Numbered from the stretch's first letter, positions 1-6,164 are shown. The stretch is DNA of 6,346 nucleotides from JBBDWZ01 sp050732575 (GCA_050732575.1 JBOHRF010000300.1:1-6346), one strand, 5' to 3'. Program-made: numbers and translations. Notes: generated by a model not told the origin, from the sequence alone.

Positions 1-626
1 AGATGCGCACGAGCGATGCCGACCAGCGAGGCATTGGCGATGTCACTTGCTTCCGTGCCGGTCAGCGCACGCGCAATGGTATTGGCCCGGGTCAAGCGGG
101 CAATGGCCGTGTCCAGGGCCTGTACCGATGAGAGCGCGTTACCTGGAATACCACGACCCTGCATGATGGTCGGCTGACAGAACAGTTCGGCCTGCAGCAG
201 CATCAGGTATCCGGACGTGAAATACACGCGTGCCAGGTCGATGTCAGCGCCGCCTTCTTCAATGTCGCGAATGGTATTCTCGGCAAAGGCCAGCGGCGTG
301 TGAATGCCCCTCCAGCGGGCCGCATGATCGCCGTTGGTAAGCGGCGAGATCTGGCGGCGGCCGAACTCGTTGCGCGTGGGGAATGTGTCACCCACGCGCG
401 CTTCCATGGTGAACCAGGCCGAGTAGACGGCCAGGTCTCCATAGTTGGCTACGAATGACTGGAACGCGGACTGTGAGAGAATGGAGCGGTCGCGCTCGTT
501 GTCGATGGCCTCGGCTTCCAGCTGGTTCGGGTTTTCGACTGCAACGAAGTCATCGCAGCCGACCAGTCCAACCAGGGCCACGGCCAACACGCCCCCGAGC
601 GCCCGGTTACGAATTCGATTCTGCAT
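1..626 (-). CDS. SusD/RagB-like outer-membrane lipoprotein, N-terminal 208 aa (cut by left edge)
   Basis: The frame is open from ATG at 626-624 to the window edge without a stop; the last two bases belong to codon 209. Residues 1-24 form a lipoprotein signal: Arg-rich start (MQNRIRNR), a hydrophobic run of Leu/Val/Ala, then the lipobox LVGC with Cys24 as the predicted lipidated residue. The mature part begins DDFVAVENPNQLEAEAID, the type of opening seen in SusD-like proteins. Helical TPR-like segments follow (about 47-75, 101-123 and 128-150, including VYFTSGYLMLLQAELFC). Family knowledge: SusD-like proteins sit on the outer leaflet and close over the SusC barrel to capture oligosaccharides or peptides. 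The gene starts 17 bp after the SusC-like stop, with AAGGGA about 8-9 bases ahead of ATG, so it is co-transcribed and translationally close. Full members are about 450-600 aa, so more than half is missing. The family is fairly sure, mostly because of its partner; the substrate is unknown. Confidence 0.85.
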   Translation of the reverse strand, partial: MQNRIRNRALGGVLAVALVGLVGCDDFVAVENPNQLEAEAIDNERDRSILSQSAFQSFVANYGDLAVYSAWFTMEARVGDTFPTRNEFGRRQISPLTNGDHAARWRGIHTPLAFAENTIRDIEEGGADIDLARVYFTSGYLMLLQAELFCQPTIMQGRGIPGNALSSVQALDTAIARLTRANTIARALTGTEASDIANASLVGIARAH

Positions 627-643
627 GGTTCGTTTCCCTTGCT

Positions 644-3619
644 CTAGAACGTGAAGTTGAAGCGGACCATCCAGCGGCGATCGGCCGGTACGGTCAGGAA
701 CTGGTTGGTTTCCGGATCGAGTCCGGTGAAGTCGGTCCACGTATGGAGGTTGCGCATGGACAGCGTGAGCTGCGCCGATTGTGCGCGCATGAAGCGATTC
801 ACGAACTCCCGCGGAACGCGATAACTGACCGAGGCTTCACGCAGCTTGAAGAAGCCGCTGTCTTCCATCCACGCGTACGTCACATCCGGTCCGGGCACGG
901 GCGCGCCATCTTCCGTGAAGAACGGGCCAAACTTGCGCATGTACCGGGTGCGGCCCGCGTCCGTGCAGGTGCCGTCCGCGTTGGTGCCAATCGCTGCGCA
1001 TTTGAGGTGAGCGTCTGCGCTGACCGGAATCTGCCGGTCACGGAACTCGTCTGTGGAATTGAAGAGCGTGACATCGCCGCGGCCATCCATCTGCGCGTAG
1101 AAGCTCAGATTCTGGAACAGCGTCAGCGTGCCGGAGAATGTGGTCTCCCAGCCGGGCAGAGTGGGGCCGTTGCCAATGAACTCGAAGTCATCGGACACGA
1201 TGACGCGGTTGTTGGCCAGGTCGACGCTCTTGATGACGTAGTCCCAGTTCCCGTTGATCGGGAAGCCGACTTTGCGACCGATGTCTTCGGGTGAGTCGCC
1301 CAGGTCGAGCACTTCATTGTGCAATGTGTTGACCGCACCGCGCAGCTCGAGCGCCACTTTCTGATGCGTGAGCACGCGCGCATTGGCCGCGATCTCCAAC
1401 CCCCGGTTCAGCATGGAACCCAGGTTGACCAGTGGCTCGGCCGCGCCCATCGAAGGCGGCACCGGCCGCTCCAGGATGAGGTCGATGGTCTTCTTGTTGA
1501 AGTAAGTGAAGTCCAGACCCAGCCGGTCATTGAAGAGACCGGCCTCGAAACCGGCCTCCAACTCCTGCCCCTTTTCCGCGCGGATGTCTGGGTTACCCAC
1601 ATCGTCGGGCGTGACCCCAACCACCGTCCCGGTTGCCGAGATCTGGTTGACCGTGGGGTTGAACGTCGAGCGCGCACCGTTGTCAGGGGTACGGCCGGTC
1701 ACGCCGAACGCAGCACGCAAACGCAACGTGCTGACGATGTCCTCACTCAGCAGGCTGCGGAAGTACGGCTCTTCGGAGATTACGTAGGACACGCCCACTT
1801 TGGGGCTGTAGAACGGCTTGGATTGCGCGCCGAACGATGAACCCTGATCCACACGTCCGCCCAGCTGCAGGAACAGCTTCTCGCGGAAGCTGATCTGGGT
1901 CTGCGCAAAGAAACCAATCTGCCGGGTCTGCGTGTTGGTCTGGCCACCCGTCAGAACGCGCGCCGCCGAGTTGACCGTGCGCACCTTGTTGTTCACCAAT
2001 CCCTGGCCAGTCGCATTGGCCTGGTCGGTCAGGCGAATGATGGCCTGGCTGCCGAAGGAAAGATCGGCGCGCAGATCATCATTGAACGAACGCGTCAGGT
2101 TACCCAGGTAGTCGAACGTGTAGCGATCGTCCACATTGCGGATCTCGCCAATCTGACCCGTGTTCTGCAGCACGTTATCGAACCAGCCTTCATCGTTCTT
2201 GGCCCGGAAGTTCCACCGCCGGCCGCGTTGTACGTCGGCACCCGCCGTGAAACGATTGTTGAACCAGCTGAACGGCTGGTAGTTCACCGCGACGCGCGGC
2301 TGCACGCGCATGGTGCGATCGGTATTCTCGAGCGATGAAAGCGCCGTGGTCTGCCGGTTGTTGCCGTACCAGCCGTCCTTGGCGGCGCCCAACGTGCGCG
2401 GATCGCCCAGCAGACCGCCACCCAGGTAGCCGTAGATGTCATTGTCGTTGTTGGGCAGCTGGGTCGCGGTGCGGATCATGGCGAAGCCCAATTCCAGACG
2501 CAGTTTCTCCGAGGCGAAGAAGTCGAAGCTGGCGCGCCCGCTCGTGTGGCCGAATTCGTTGTTGGGCAGCGTGCCCGCCTCGTTGTCCAGGCCCAGCGAC
2601 AGGAACACGCCATACCGCTCGCCACCGCCGCGCAGGCTGTACCCGAAGCTGCGGCCCACCGCGTCGCGGAACGACTTCTCACGCAGTAGCGGATTGTCCG
2701 GTCCGAGCACCGTCCCCACGGGTTGGCCGACACAGGCGGGGAACGTGGTTGCGCTGAGGCCCGCCGTGCAGGTCTGGTAGTTGTTGGGCGGCGAGAAGTT
2801 GGGATCCGCCTCACCGTACGCAACCGTGACCGACTGGGTGAAGCCGCTGCCCTGACGACCACGCTTCGTGATGATGTTGATCACGCCAGCATTCGCGTCC
2901 GCACCATACAGCGTGGCGGCCGCCGGACCCTTCACAATCTCAATGCTCTCGATATCCTCGATCTTGACGTCATTGAGCGCGCTGCCGTCCTGCGTGCTGA
3001 CGCCCAGCTCGCGCCGCCCGCCATCGGCCCGGATGCCATCAATGAAGACCAGCGGATCGTTGCCCAGCTCGATGGAGGCCTGACCGCGGATGCGGATGGT
3101 GCTGGCGGTACCCGTGCTGCCCGAAGTATTCCGAACCATTACGCCCGGTGTGCGCGCCTGCAGCAGATTCTCCACCGACTGAATGGGCGCAAACTCGGCC
3201 ACCTTGGGCGCCGATATCGTGGCTACCACGGCGGCTTGCGCGCGCCGCTCCTGCCGGCCCGCCGTGCCAGTCACTACCAGGTCGTTCAGCGGGATGGCCT
3301 GCTCGGCCATGATAGCATCCTGCGCGACACGACCAGCGCGCAGCGCAACCTGAAACTCAACCGGCTTGAACCCGATCGATGAGATGGTCATGGTCACCGT
3401 GCCCGTGGCACGCGCGGCCGGTATCACGATCGAATAGATGCCATTGTCATTCGTGACCGTACTTAGATTCAACGAGGGAATCTGCACGAACGCACCGCGC
3501 ACCGCGGCCTGCGTTTCGCTCCTCACCGTGCCCGTCACGGTCGTGTTCTGCCCGCTGACCGCAAACGGCGTCGACCATGCCGCAACGGCCAGGGCGAGGA
3601 TGTATCGCCTGCGGGACAT
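644..3619 (-). CDS. SusC/RagA-family TonB-linked outer-membrane transporter, 991 aa
   Basis: The product is the TonB-dependent barrel that imports a substrate presented by its SusD partner. Residues 1-23 form a signal peptide (MSRRRY, hydrophobic stretch, cleavage near VSG|Q). A carboxypeptidase-regulatory-like/CNA-B-type domain covers about 26-105 (VTGTVRSETQAAVRGAFVQI, DNGIYSI, SSIGFKP). A linker with LNDLVVTGTA lies at 111-120. The plug spans about 130-255 and carries the hallmarks of the family: VENLLQARTPGV, IRIRGQASI, DPLVFIDGIRADGG, IEDIESIEIVKGPAAATLYGADANAGVINIITKRG in successive pieces. A long beta-barrel follows, with the typical late motif TDFTGLDPETNQF (about 962-974) and a C-terminal Phe (MVRFNFTF) as the barrel-insertion signal. 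The length matches the family. The frame is open for 44 more codons upstream to an ATG at 3751, but the start at 3619 is chosen because it opens the signal peptide and has a strong GGAGGAGG just before it. Two close Cys pairs (284/296 and 874/885) may be disulphides in surface loops. Confidence 0.96.
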   Translation of the reverse strand: MSRRRYILALAVAAWSTPFAVSGQNTTVTGTVRSETQAAVRGAFVQIPSLNLSTVTNDNGIYSIVIPAARATGTVTMTISSIGFKPVEFQVALRAGRVAQDAIMAEQAIPLNDLVVTGTAGRQERRAQAAVVATISAPKVAEFAPIQSVENLLQARTPGVMVRNTSGSTGTASTIRIRGQASIELGNDPLVFIDGIRADGGRRELGVSTQDGSALNDVKIEDIESIEIVKGPAAATLYGADANAGVINIITKRGRQGSGFTQSVTVAYGEADPNFSPPNNYQTCTAGLSATTFPACVGQPVGTVLGPDNPLLREKSFRDAVGRSFGYSLRGGGERYGVFLSLGLDNEAGTLPNNEFGHTSGRASFDFFASEKLRLELGFAMIRTATQLPNNDNDIYGYLGGGLLGDPRTLGAAKDGWYGNNRQTTALSSLENTDRTMRVQPRVAVNYQPFSWFNNRFTAGADVQRGRRWNFRAKNDEGWFDNVLQNTGQIGEIRNVDDRYTFDYLGNLTRSFNDDLRADLSFGSQAIIRLTDQANATGQGLVNNKVRTVNSAARVLTGGQTNTQTRQIGFFAQTQISFREKLFLQLGGRVDQGSSFGAQSKPFYSPKVGVSYVISEEPYFRSLLSEDIVSTLRLRAAFGVTGRTPDNGARSTFNPTVNQISATGTVVGVTPDDVGNPDIRAEKGQELEAGFEAGLFNDRLGLDFTYFNKKTIDLILERPVPPSMGAAEPLVNLGSMLNRGLEIAANARVLTHQKVALELRGAVNTLHNEVLDLGDSPEDIGRKVGFPINGNWDYVIKSVDLANNRVIVSDDFEFIGNGPTLPGWETTFSGTLTLFQNLSFYAQMDGRGDVTLFNSTDEFRDRQIPVSADAHLKCAAIGTNADGTCTDAGRTRYMRKFGPFFTEDGAPVPGPDVTYAWMEDSGFFKLREASVSYRVPREFVNRFMRAQSAQLTLSMRNLHTWTDFTGLDPETNQFLTVPADRRWMVRFNFTF

Positions 3620-3623
3620 GAAA

Positions 3624-3631
3624 CCTCCTCC
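3624..3631 (-). promoter_or_regulatory. Strong ribosome binding site of the SusC-like gene
   Basis: On the minus strand GGAGGAGG ends four bases before the ATG at 3619-3617; the upstream GGAGG copy within it has a spacing of 7. It is complementary to the 16S rRNA 3' end. It decides the start in favour of 3619 over the in-frame ATG at 3751, which would place a Cys/Arg-rich, non-signal-like stretch before the signal peptide. Confidence 0.85.
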
Positions 3632-3703
3632 ACTGGTTGGGGTTGTCTGTCGCGACCAGCATCGTTGCCGCTCTCGCACCGCTTCTACATCGATGCGCGC
3701 GTA

Positions 3704-3749
3704 CACGGCGTTCGTCATGCCGCAGCAATGCTGCGGACCCACGGCGTTC
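3704..3749. repeat. 10-bp direct repeat flanking a 17-bp perfect hairpin in the susC leader
   Basis: CACGGCGTTC occurs exactly at 3704-3713 and 3740-3749. Between them lies CCGCAGCAATGCTGCGG (3720-3736), arms CCGCAGC/GCTGCGG around AAT. The group lies 85-130 bases ahead of the SusC start. It could be a regulator-binding site or, if transcribed, a leader stem-loop. No known family of site is recognised. Confidence 0.5.
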
Positions 3750-3847
3750 ACATTTGGTCGGAACAGAACTTGTTCACATGCGCGTAGTGGGAACGTGCAA
3801 GGCGGGATTCCGTTTACAGTCTTTTGGCAGGATTTGTTACACGCATA

Positions 3848-3865
3848 ACCTGTATTAATGCAGGT
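3848..3865. promoter_or_regulatory. 18-bp palindrome, candidate operator ahead of susC
   Basis: ACCTGTATTAATGCAGGT is self-complementary except for one pair (T3853/G3860). An A+T-rich core inside G+C-rich DNA, with symmetric ACCTG/CAGGT ends, is typical of a dimeric repressor site. A second small palindrome, TGATCAGATCA (3872-3882, arms TGATC/GATCA), lies 6 bp away. Both are about 230-265 bases before the SusC start and overlap the only reasonable promoter-like hexamers in the area. The binding protein is not known. Confidence 0.4.
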
Positions 3866-3883
3866 CGCTCATGATCAGATCAA
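3854..3883 (-). promoter_or_regulatory. Weak candidate sigma-70-type promoter for the SusC-SusD operon
   Basis: On the minus strand TTGATC (3883-3878, 4/6 to TTGACA) and ATTAAT (3859-3854, 4/6 to TATAAT) are 18 bp apart, with the -10-like box inside the palindrome 3848-3865. An alternative is TATAGC near 3905-3900, preceded by TTGTGC at a short 15-bp spacing. The Bacteroides-type -7 box (TAnnTTTG) is absent: no TTTG occurs on the minus strand between 3620 and 3960. This is a suggestion only; the start site could be elsewhere in the 586-bp gap. Confidence 0.22.
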
Positions 3884-4067
3884 CCGCGTGGGGACGTATC
3901 GCTATAAATCGGATGTGAACCGCACAACCTACTAGAAGGCGGTGTGACGAACGCGCAAGTATTTGGGGTGACTAAGTGACGAAATCCCGGGCCGAATATC
4001 AGCCGCCATGAGATTACGAAATGATGTCGCGATCATCAATGAGCGACGCGGGAGGCGTGACCGTGAC

Positions 4068-4207
4068 GAGGGACGCGTGACGCGGGACGCGTACCCTCGG
4101 AGCGGCCCGCCCTGGCTGGTGCGTTCTGGTATGCCCCGGCGCGCATGCCAGGCGTTGACTCACCAGAGCAGGACGGATCGCCGAGGTAGTCGCGTCACGC
4201 GTCACTC
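4068..4207. repeat. ~140-bp imperfect palindromic element overlapping the TPR gene stop
   Basis: Left half and right half are reverse complements in successive blocks. Outer arms 4068-4084 (GAGGGACGCGTGACGCG) and 4191-4207 match at 16 of 17. Then TACC/GGTA (4092-4095 with 4185-4188), TCGG/CCGA (4097-4100 with 4181-4184), CCG/CGG and CCTG/CAGG, CTGGTG/CACCAG (4116-4121 with 4161-4166), and an inner hairpin 4126-4134 with 4143-4151 around loop 4135-4142. About 50 pairs can form. The left arm has an extra GGACGCG-type unit and can fold alone: CGAGGGACGCGT 4067-4078 with 4087-4099, one bulged A. No T-run follows on either strand, so it is not a classical intrinsic terminator, though it could still end or stabilise the TPR transcript. 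A BIME/MITE-like mobile palindrome is the other reading. Confidence 0.7.
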
Positions 4208-5786
4208 AAAAGCGTGACCCGGTCACCTTCACGTCGGTCTGCGACCAGGCATTCTTCAAGCGTGCGTCAACCTGTGCGGCCTCGGCATTCTTGCGCTGTG
4301 CACGCAGGCTGGCGGCCAGACCGTGCAGGGACCAGCCGTTCTCCGGGAATCGCTTGAGGTCTTCGCGGTAGAGTGCTTCGGCCTGCGCGGCTTTGCCGGC
4401 GCGCAGCAAGACCTCACCCAGTGAGTGTCGAATCGGATAATACCAATCGGGCGGCTCGATGTAATTCATGCTGTCCTCGAGGCCCATGGCGGTGCGGAAG
4501 TGTTGCTCAGCCTGGGGCAGCTGACCTGCACGCCGTGCGATTTCCCCGAGCAGTGCATGCTGCGCCACAGCCAGCATGGTCTTGAACGGCTCTTCTGTCA
4601 TGGTCTTGGCAATGGCATTCAGTGTGTCCAGCTCGCGCCGGGCCATGACTTCATTGCGCCTGGCCGAATGCGCCACGCCGCGCGCATACGCCACCAGCGC
4701 GGTAGCAACGCGCAGATCGCCGGGCACGGCTGGCTCGCGCAGCACCTCGTCCCAACGGCCGAACGTCACGAGGGCAAGGTGTGGGTATGCGACGAGTGGT
4801 TGAAGGGGCGGCACCTGGGCGGCCACGGCCAGCGGCGTATTGTGGCGAGCGTGACGAGCGTGTTCGACTGCCAGTGCACGGCGACCAGCCATACTCGCGG
4901 CAAACGCCAGGAAATGGTGGTTGTGCGGATAGTAGGCCAGCGTGTAGAAGCCGTCAGGCCGTTGATCTGCGATGTAGGCCTGGTCTGCGTGCACAGCGTG
5001 TTGGTTGGCTTCAATGGCATCGTTCCAGCGGCCAACCCGTATGTAGATATGCGCGGGCATGTGCACGATGTGACCGGCGCCCGGCATCAAACTGGCCAGT
5101 CGCTCGGCGCAGGCTACCGCCTTTTCGGGCTGTGTGGCCTCGACCGCATGGATGTAGAAGTGACAGGCGCCGGGATGATCGGCATTGGCGCGCAACACGC
5201 GCTCGAGTGATGCCACCAGCTCGGCCGTGCCAGCATACGGCTTGCCATCCTTCTGCCAGTAGTTCCACGGCCGCAGATCCATCATTGCTTCGGCGGCCAG
5301 GGTCACGGCTTCCGGGTCATTGGGATACGACCGGGCCAGCGCCTGCATGGCGCGCGCGTACGCGGAATCGAGCTGCGCACGGTTGGCCGTTGGGTTCTTG
5401 CCATACCTGGCCGCCAGCGCCGTGATATAGGCCTGCTCCTTGGCGGATGCGTTACCAGCCAGGGCACGCGCTTTCTGCAGCGCCTCCCAGGCAGCCGCGC
5501 CATTGGCCGAATCCATGGGCAGATTGATGTTCGGCCCGTGGCTGTAGGCCACACCCCACCAGCAGATGGCGCACCTGGGATCCAGTCGTGCACCCTCGCG
5601 GAACGCGCGAATCGCCTCCTCATGATTGAAGCCGTACGCGAGTCGCATTCCCTGATCGAAATACTGTTGCACACGGGCCACCCGACTGCTGATGGCCATG
5701 TGGTGATTGCCCAGATTCTTGTACAGCGGCACCGAATCGCTCGGCTGCGCCGTGGCCAGCCCAAAGACCAGCAACCAGAGCTGCAT
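4206..5786 (-). CDS. Exported tetratricopeptide-repeat protein with conserved-looking His/Cys clusters, 526 aa
   Basis: Start ATG 5786-5784 has GGGAAGG about 6 bases upstream, and an in-frame TGA 30 bases upstream with no other start between, so the N-terminus is fixed. Residues 1-14 (MQLWLLVFGLATAQ) look like a short signal peptide ending ATA|Q, though its n-region has no positive charge. TPR-like helix pairs are visible at about 37-70 (FDQGMRLAYGFNHEEAIRAF), 222-265, 337-375, 409-442 and 453-487, ending in a helical tail (486-514). I recognise the overall pattern (FDQG..LAYGFNH.EA.R.F, DP.CA.CWWG, HMPAHIY.RVGRW.DA) as a widespread family of uncharacterised periplasmic TPR proteins. His and Cys residues cluster: C72-x2-C75, H83, C208/H209/H213, H239-x2-H242-x3-H246, H288/H290/H291. 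This hints at metal binding, which is inference. It is separate from the susC operon by 586 bp. The stop codon and last codons lie in the palindromic element. Protein family is secure; function unknown. Confidence 0.93.
   Translation of the reverse strand: MQLWLLVFGLATAQPSDSVPLYKNLGNHHMAISSRVARVQQYFDQGMRLAYGFNHEEAIRAFREGARLDPRCAICWWGVAYSHGPNINLPMDSANGAAAWEALQKARALAGNASAKEQAYITALAARYGKNPTANRAQLDSAYARAMQALARSYPNDPEAVTLAAEAMMDLRPWNYWQKDGKPYAGTAELVASLERVLRANADHPGACHFYIHAVEATQPEKAVACAERLASLMPGAGHIVHMPAHIYIRVGRWNDAIEANQHAVHADQAYIADQRPDGFYTLAYYPHNHHFLAFAASMAGRRALAVEHARHARHNTPLAVAAQVPPLQPLVAYPHLALVTFGRWDEVLREPAVPGDLRVATALVAYARGVAHSARRNEVMARRELDTLNAIAKTMTEEPFKTMLAVAQHALLGEIARRAGQLPQAEQHFRTAMGLEDSMNYIEPPDWYYPIRHSLGEVLLRAGKAAQAEALYREDLKRFPENGWSLHGLAASLRAQRKNAEAAQVDARLKNAWSQTDVKVTGSRF
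4214..4226. repeat. 13-bp odd palindrome in the last codons of the TPR gene
   Basis: GTGACCCGGTCAC has perfect 6-bp arms around one C. It encodes the VTGS near the C-terminus. It continues the GTGAC/GTCAC repetition of the adjacent palindromic element (GCGTGACC also at 4055-4062 and 4212-4219), so it may belong to that element rather than to the gene. Confidence 0.45.
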
Positions 5787-5832
5787 GTTGACCTTCCCTT
5801 TCTTACCTGAGTGACGTCAGCACGAACCCGAT

Positions 5833-5846
5833 CCGCCGACCGGCGG
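5833..5846. other. Small G+C hairpin in the TPR gene leader
   Basis: CCGCCGACCGGCGG, arms CCGCCG/CGGCGG, with GAA (5824-5826) and TTC (5847-5849) able to add outer pairs. It lies 47-60 bases before the TPR start. If transcribed it would form a stem-loop upstream of the ribosome binding site without covering it. A separate 8-bp palindrome, TGACGTCA, is at 5812-5819. I see no convincing -35/-10 pair in 5787-5940. Confidence 0.35.
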
Positions 5847-5941
5847 TTCCCATCGGCGTTACTTGTGTAGCCAGAAAACGCTCGGAAATGCCTCACGCGG
5901 AGCGGCCGCGACGGACTCGGAATCGGGAGATCGACGTCTTC

Positions 5942-5989
5942 GGGAGCGGGAGCGGGAGCGGGAGCGGGTGCGGGTGCGGGTGCGGGTGG
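5942..5989 (+). repeat. 48-bp hexanucleotide repeat, (GGGAGC)4(GGGTGC)3GGGTGG
   Basis: Eight tandem 6-bp units: four GGGAGC (5942-5965), three GGGTGC (5966-5983) and a final GGGTGG (5984-5989). The plus strand has eight GGG runs with 3-base loops, matching the canonical G-quadruplex pattern. Minus-strand frames through it give Pro-Ala, Arg-Thr/Arg-Ser dipeptide runs, but none has a convincing gene around it, so I treat it as non-coding. It is about 155 bp upstream of the TPR start and could affect transcription or vary in copy number. Confidence 0.8.
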
Positions 5990-6074
5990 GTGTTGGAACG
6001 GGTTCCAGGAGTGGAAAACCAGGCCACCGCGAACGCGGGTATGCATCCGGCCACGTCACGCATGCCGGCAAACG

Positions 6075-6117
6075 GCGAAGCCGCGCCCGGGAGCGAAGCG
6101 AACCGCGCCCGGGAACG
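6075..6117 (+). repeat. Imperfect ~22-bp tandem duplication, G+C-rich
   Basis: CCGCGCCCGGGA is repeated at 6081-6092 and 6103-6114, each preceded by GCGAA and followed by a similar end. The heptamer GCGAAGC, known to form an exceptionally stable DNA mini-hairpin, occurs at 6075-6081 and 6093-6099. Lies 50-90 bases downstream of the partial gene at the right edge. No coding function is seen. Confidence 0.5.
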
Positions 6118-6121
6118 CGCC

Positions 6122-6163
6122 CGCCGCGCGCACGCGCGGCGCGCCCTGACGCGCCAGCGTCAG
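6122..6163 (-). terminator. Two stem-loops just after the right-edge gene, possible transcription end
   Basis: CTGACGC-GCCA-GCGTCAG (6146-6163) begins one base past the stop codon of the minus-strand gene. Next is CGCCGCGCG/CGCGCGGCG (6122-6130 with 6133-6141). Both are stable, perfect stems. Neither is followed by a T-run in the minus direction, so intrinsic termination in the E. coli sense is not supported; mRNA 3'-end protection or a T-less terminator is possible. Confidence 0.4.
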
Positions 6164-6164
6164 T

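Larger units (their letters stand above)
3746..3920. repeat. Three copies of an 8-mer, ATGTGAAC / GTTCACAT
   Basis: GTTCACAT is at 3746-3753 and 3772-3779 (26 bp apart, same orientation); ATGTGAAC is at 3913-3920 in the opposite orientation. Three exact copies of one 8-mer within 175 bp, all in the gene-free region ahead of susC, is more than expected by chance and fits half-sites for a DNA-binding protein. The TGTGA core resembles a CRP-type half-site, but no copy has the matching inverted half at the usual distance. Function is inferred. Confidence 0.35.
3620..4205. other. Gene-free interval between the TPR gene and the SusC-like gene
   Basis: 586 bp with no credible gene. The half next to the TPR gene is the palindromic element; the half next to susC is less G+C-rich and carries the palindromes, short repeats and promoter-like hexamers listed separately. 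About 130 bp (3935-4065) show nothing clear apart from the first GTGAC-type repeats near 4055. The length suggests a regulated promoter for the transporter operon with a long leader. Confidence 0.6.
5787..6164. other. Gene-free interval between the right-edge gene and the TPR gene
   Basis: 378 bp with no credible gene on either strand. Besides the hairpins, the duplication and the hexamer tract listed separately, it holds small inverted repeats TGGAAC/GTTCCA (5994-6007) and CCGCG-AA-CGCGG (6027-6038). The TPR gene promoter must lie here or further upstream, but I cannot place it. Confidence 0.6.

Noticed and set aside
455..1294. Plus-strand 279-codon frame opposite the SusC/SusD genes
   Set aside because: Antisense shadow of high-G+C coding DNA; the minus-strand genes there have clear family motifs.
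3620..3751. 44-residue N-terminal extension of the SusC-like protein (ATG at 3751)
   Set aside because: The strong GGAGGAGG and the signal peptide both fix the start at 3619. The extension is Cys/Arg-rich and would bury the signal peptide.
4067..4099. Intrinsic terminator for the TPR gene
   Set aside because: The stem is strong, but no T-run follows it in the direction of transcription, so it is reported only as part of the palindrome.
4008..4217. Short frames on both strands across the palindrome
   Set aside because: A palindrome naturally gives mirror frames; products are Arg-rich with no family resemblance.
4425..5210. Plus-strand 261-codon frame opposite the TPR gene
   Set aside because: Antisense shadow; no domain, while the opposite strand encodes a clear TPR protein.
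5303..6046. Minus-strand 247-codon frame with a Pro-Ala run
   Set aside because: It overlaps the well-supported TPR gene in another frame, is Arg/Ser-rich, and the Pro-Ala run is only the hexamer tract read in frame.
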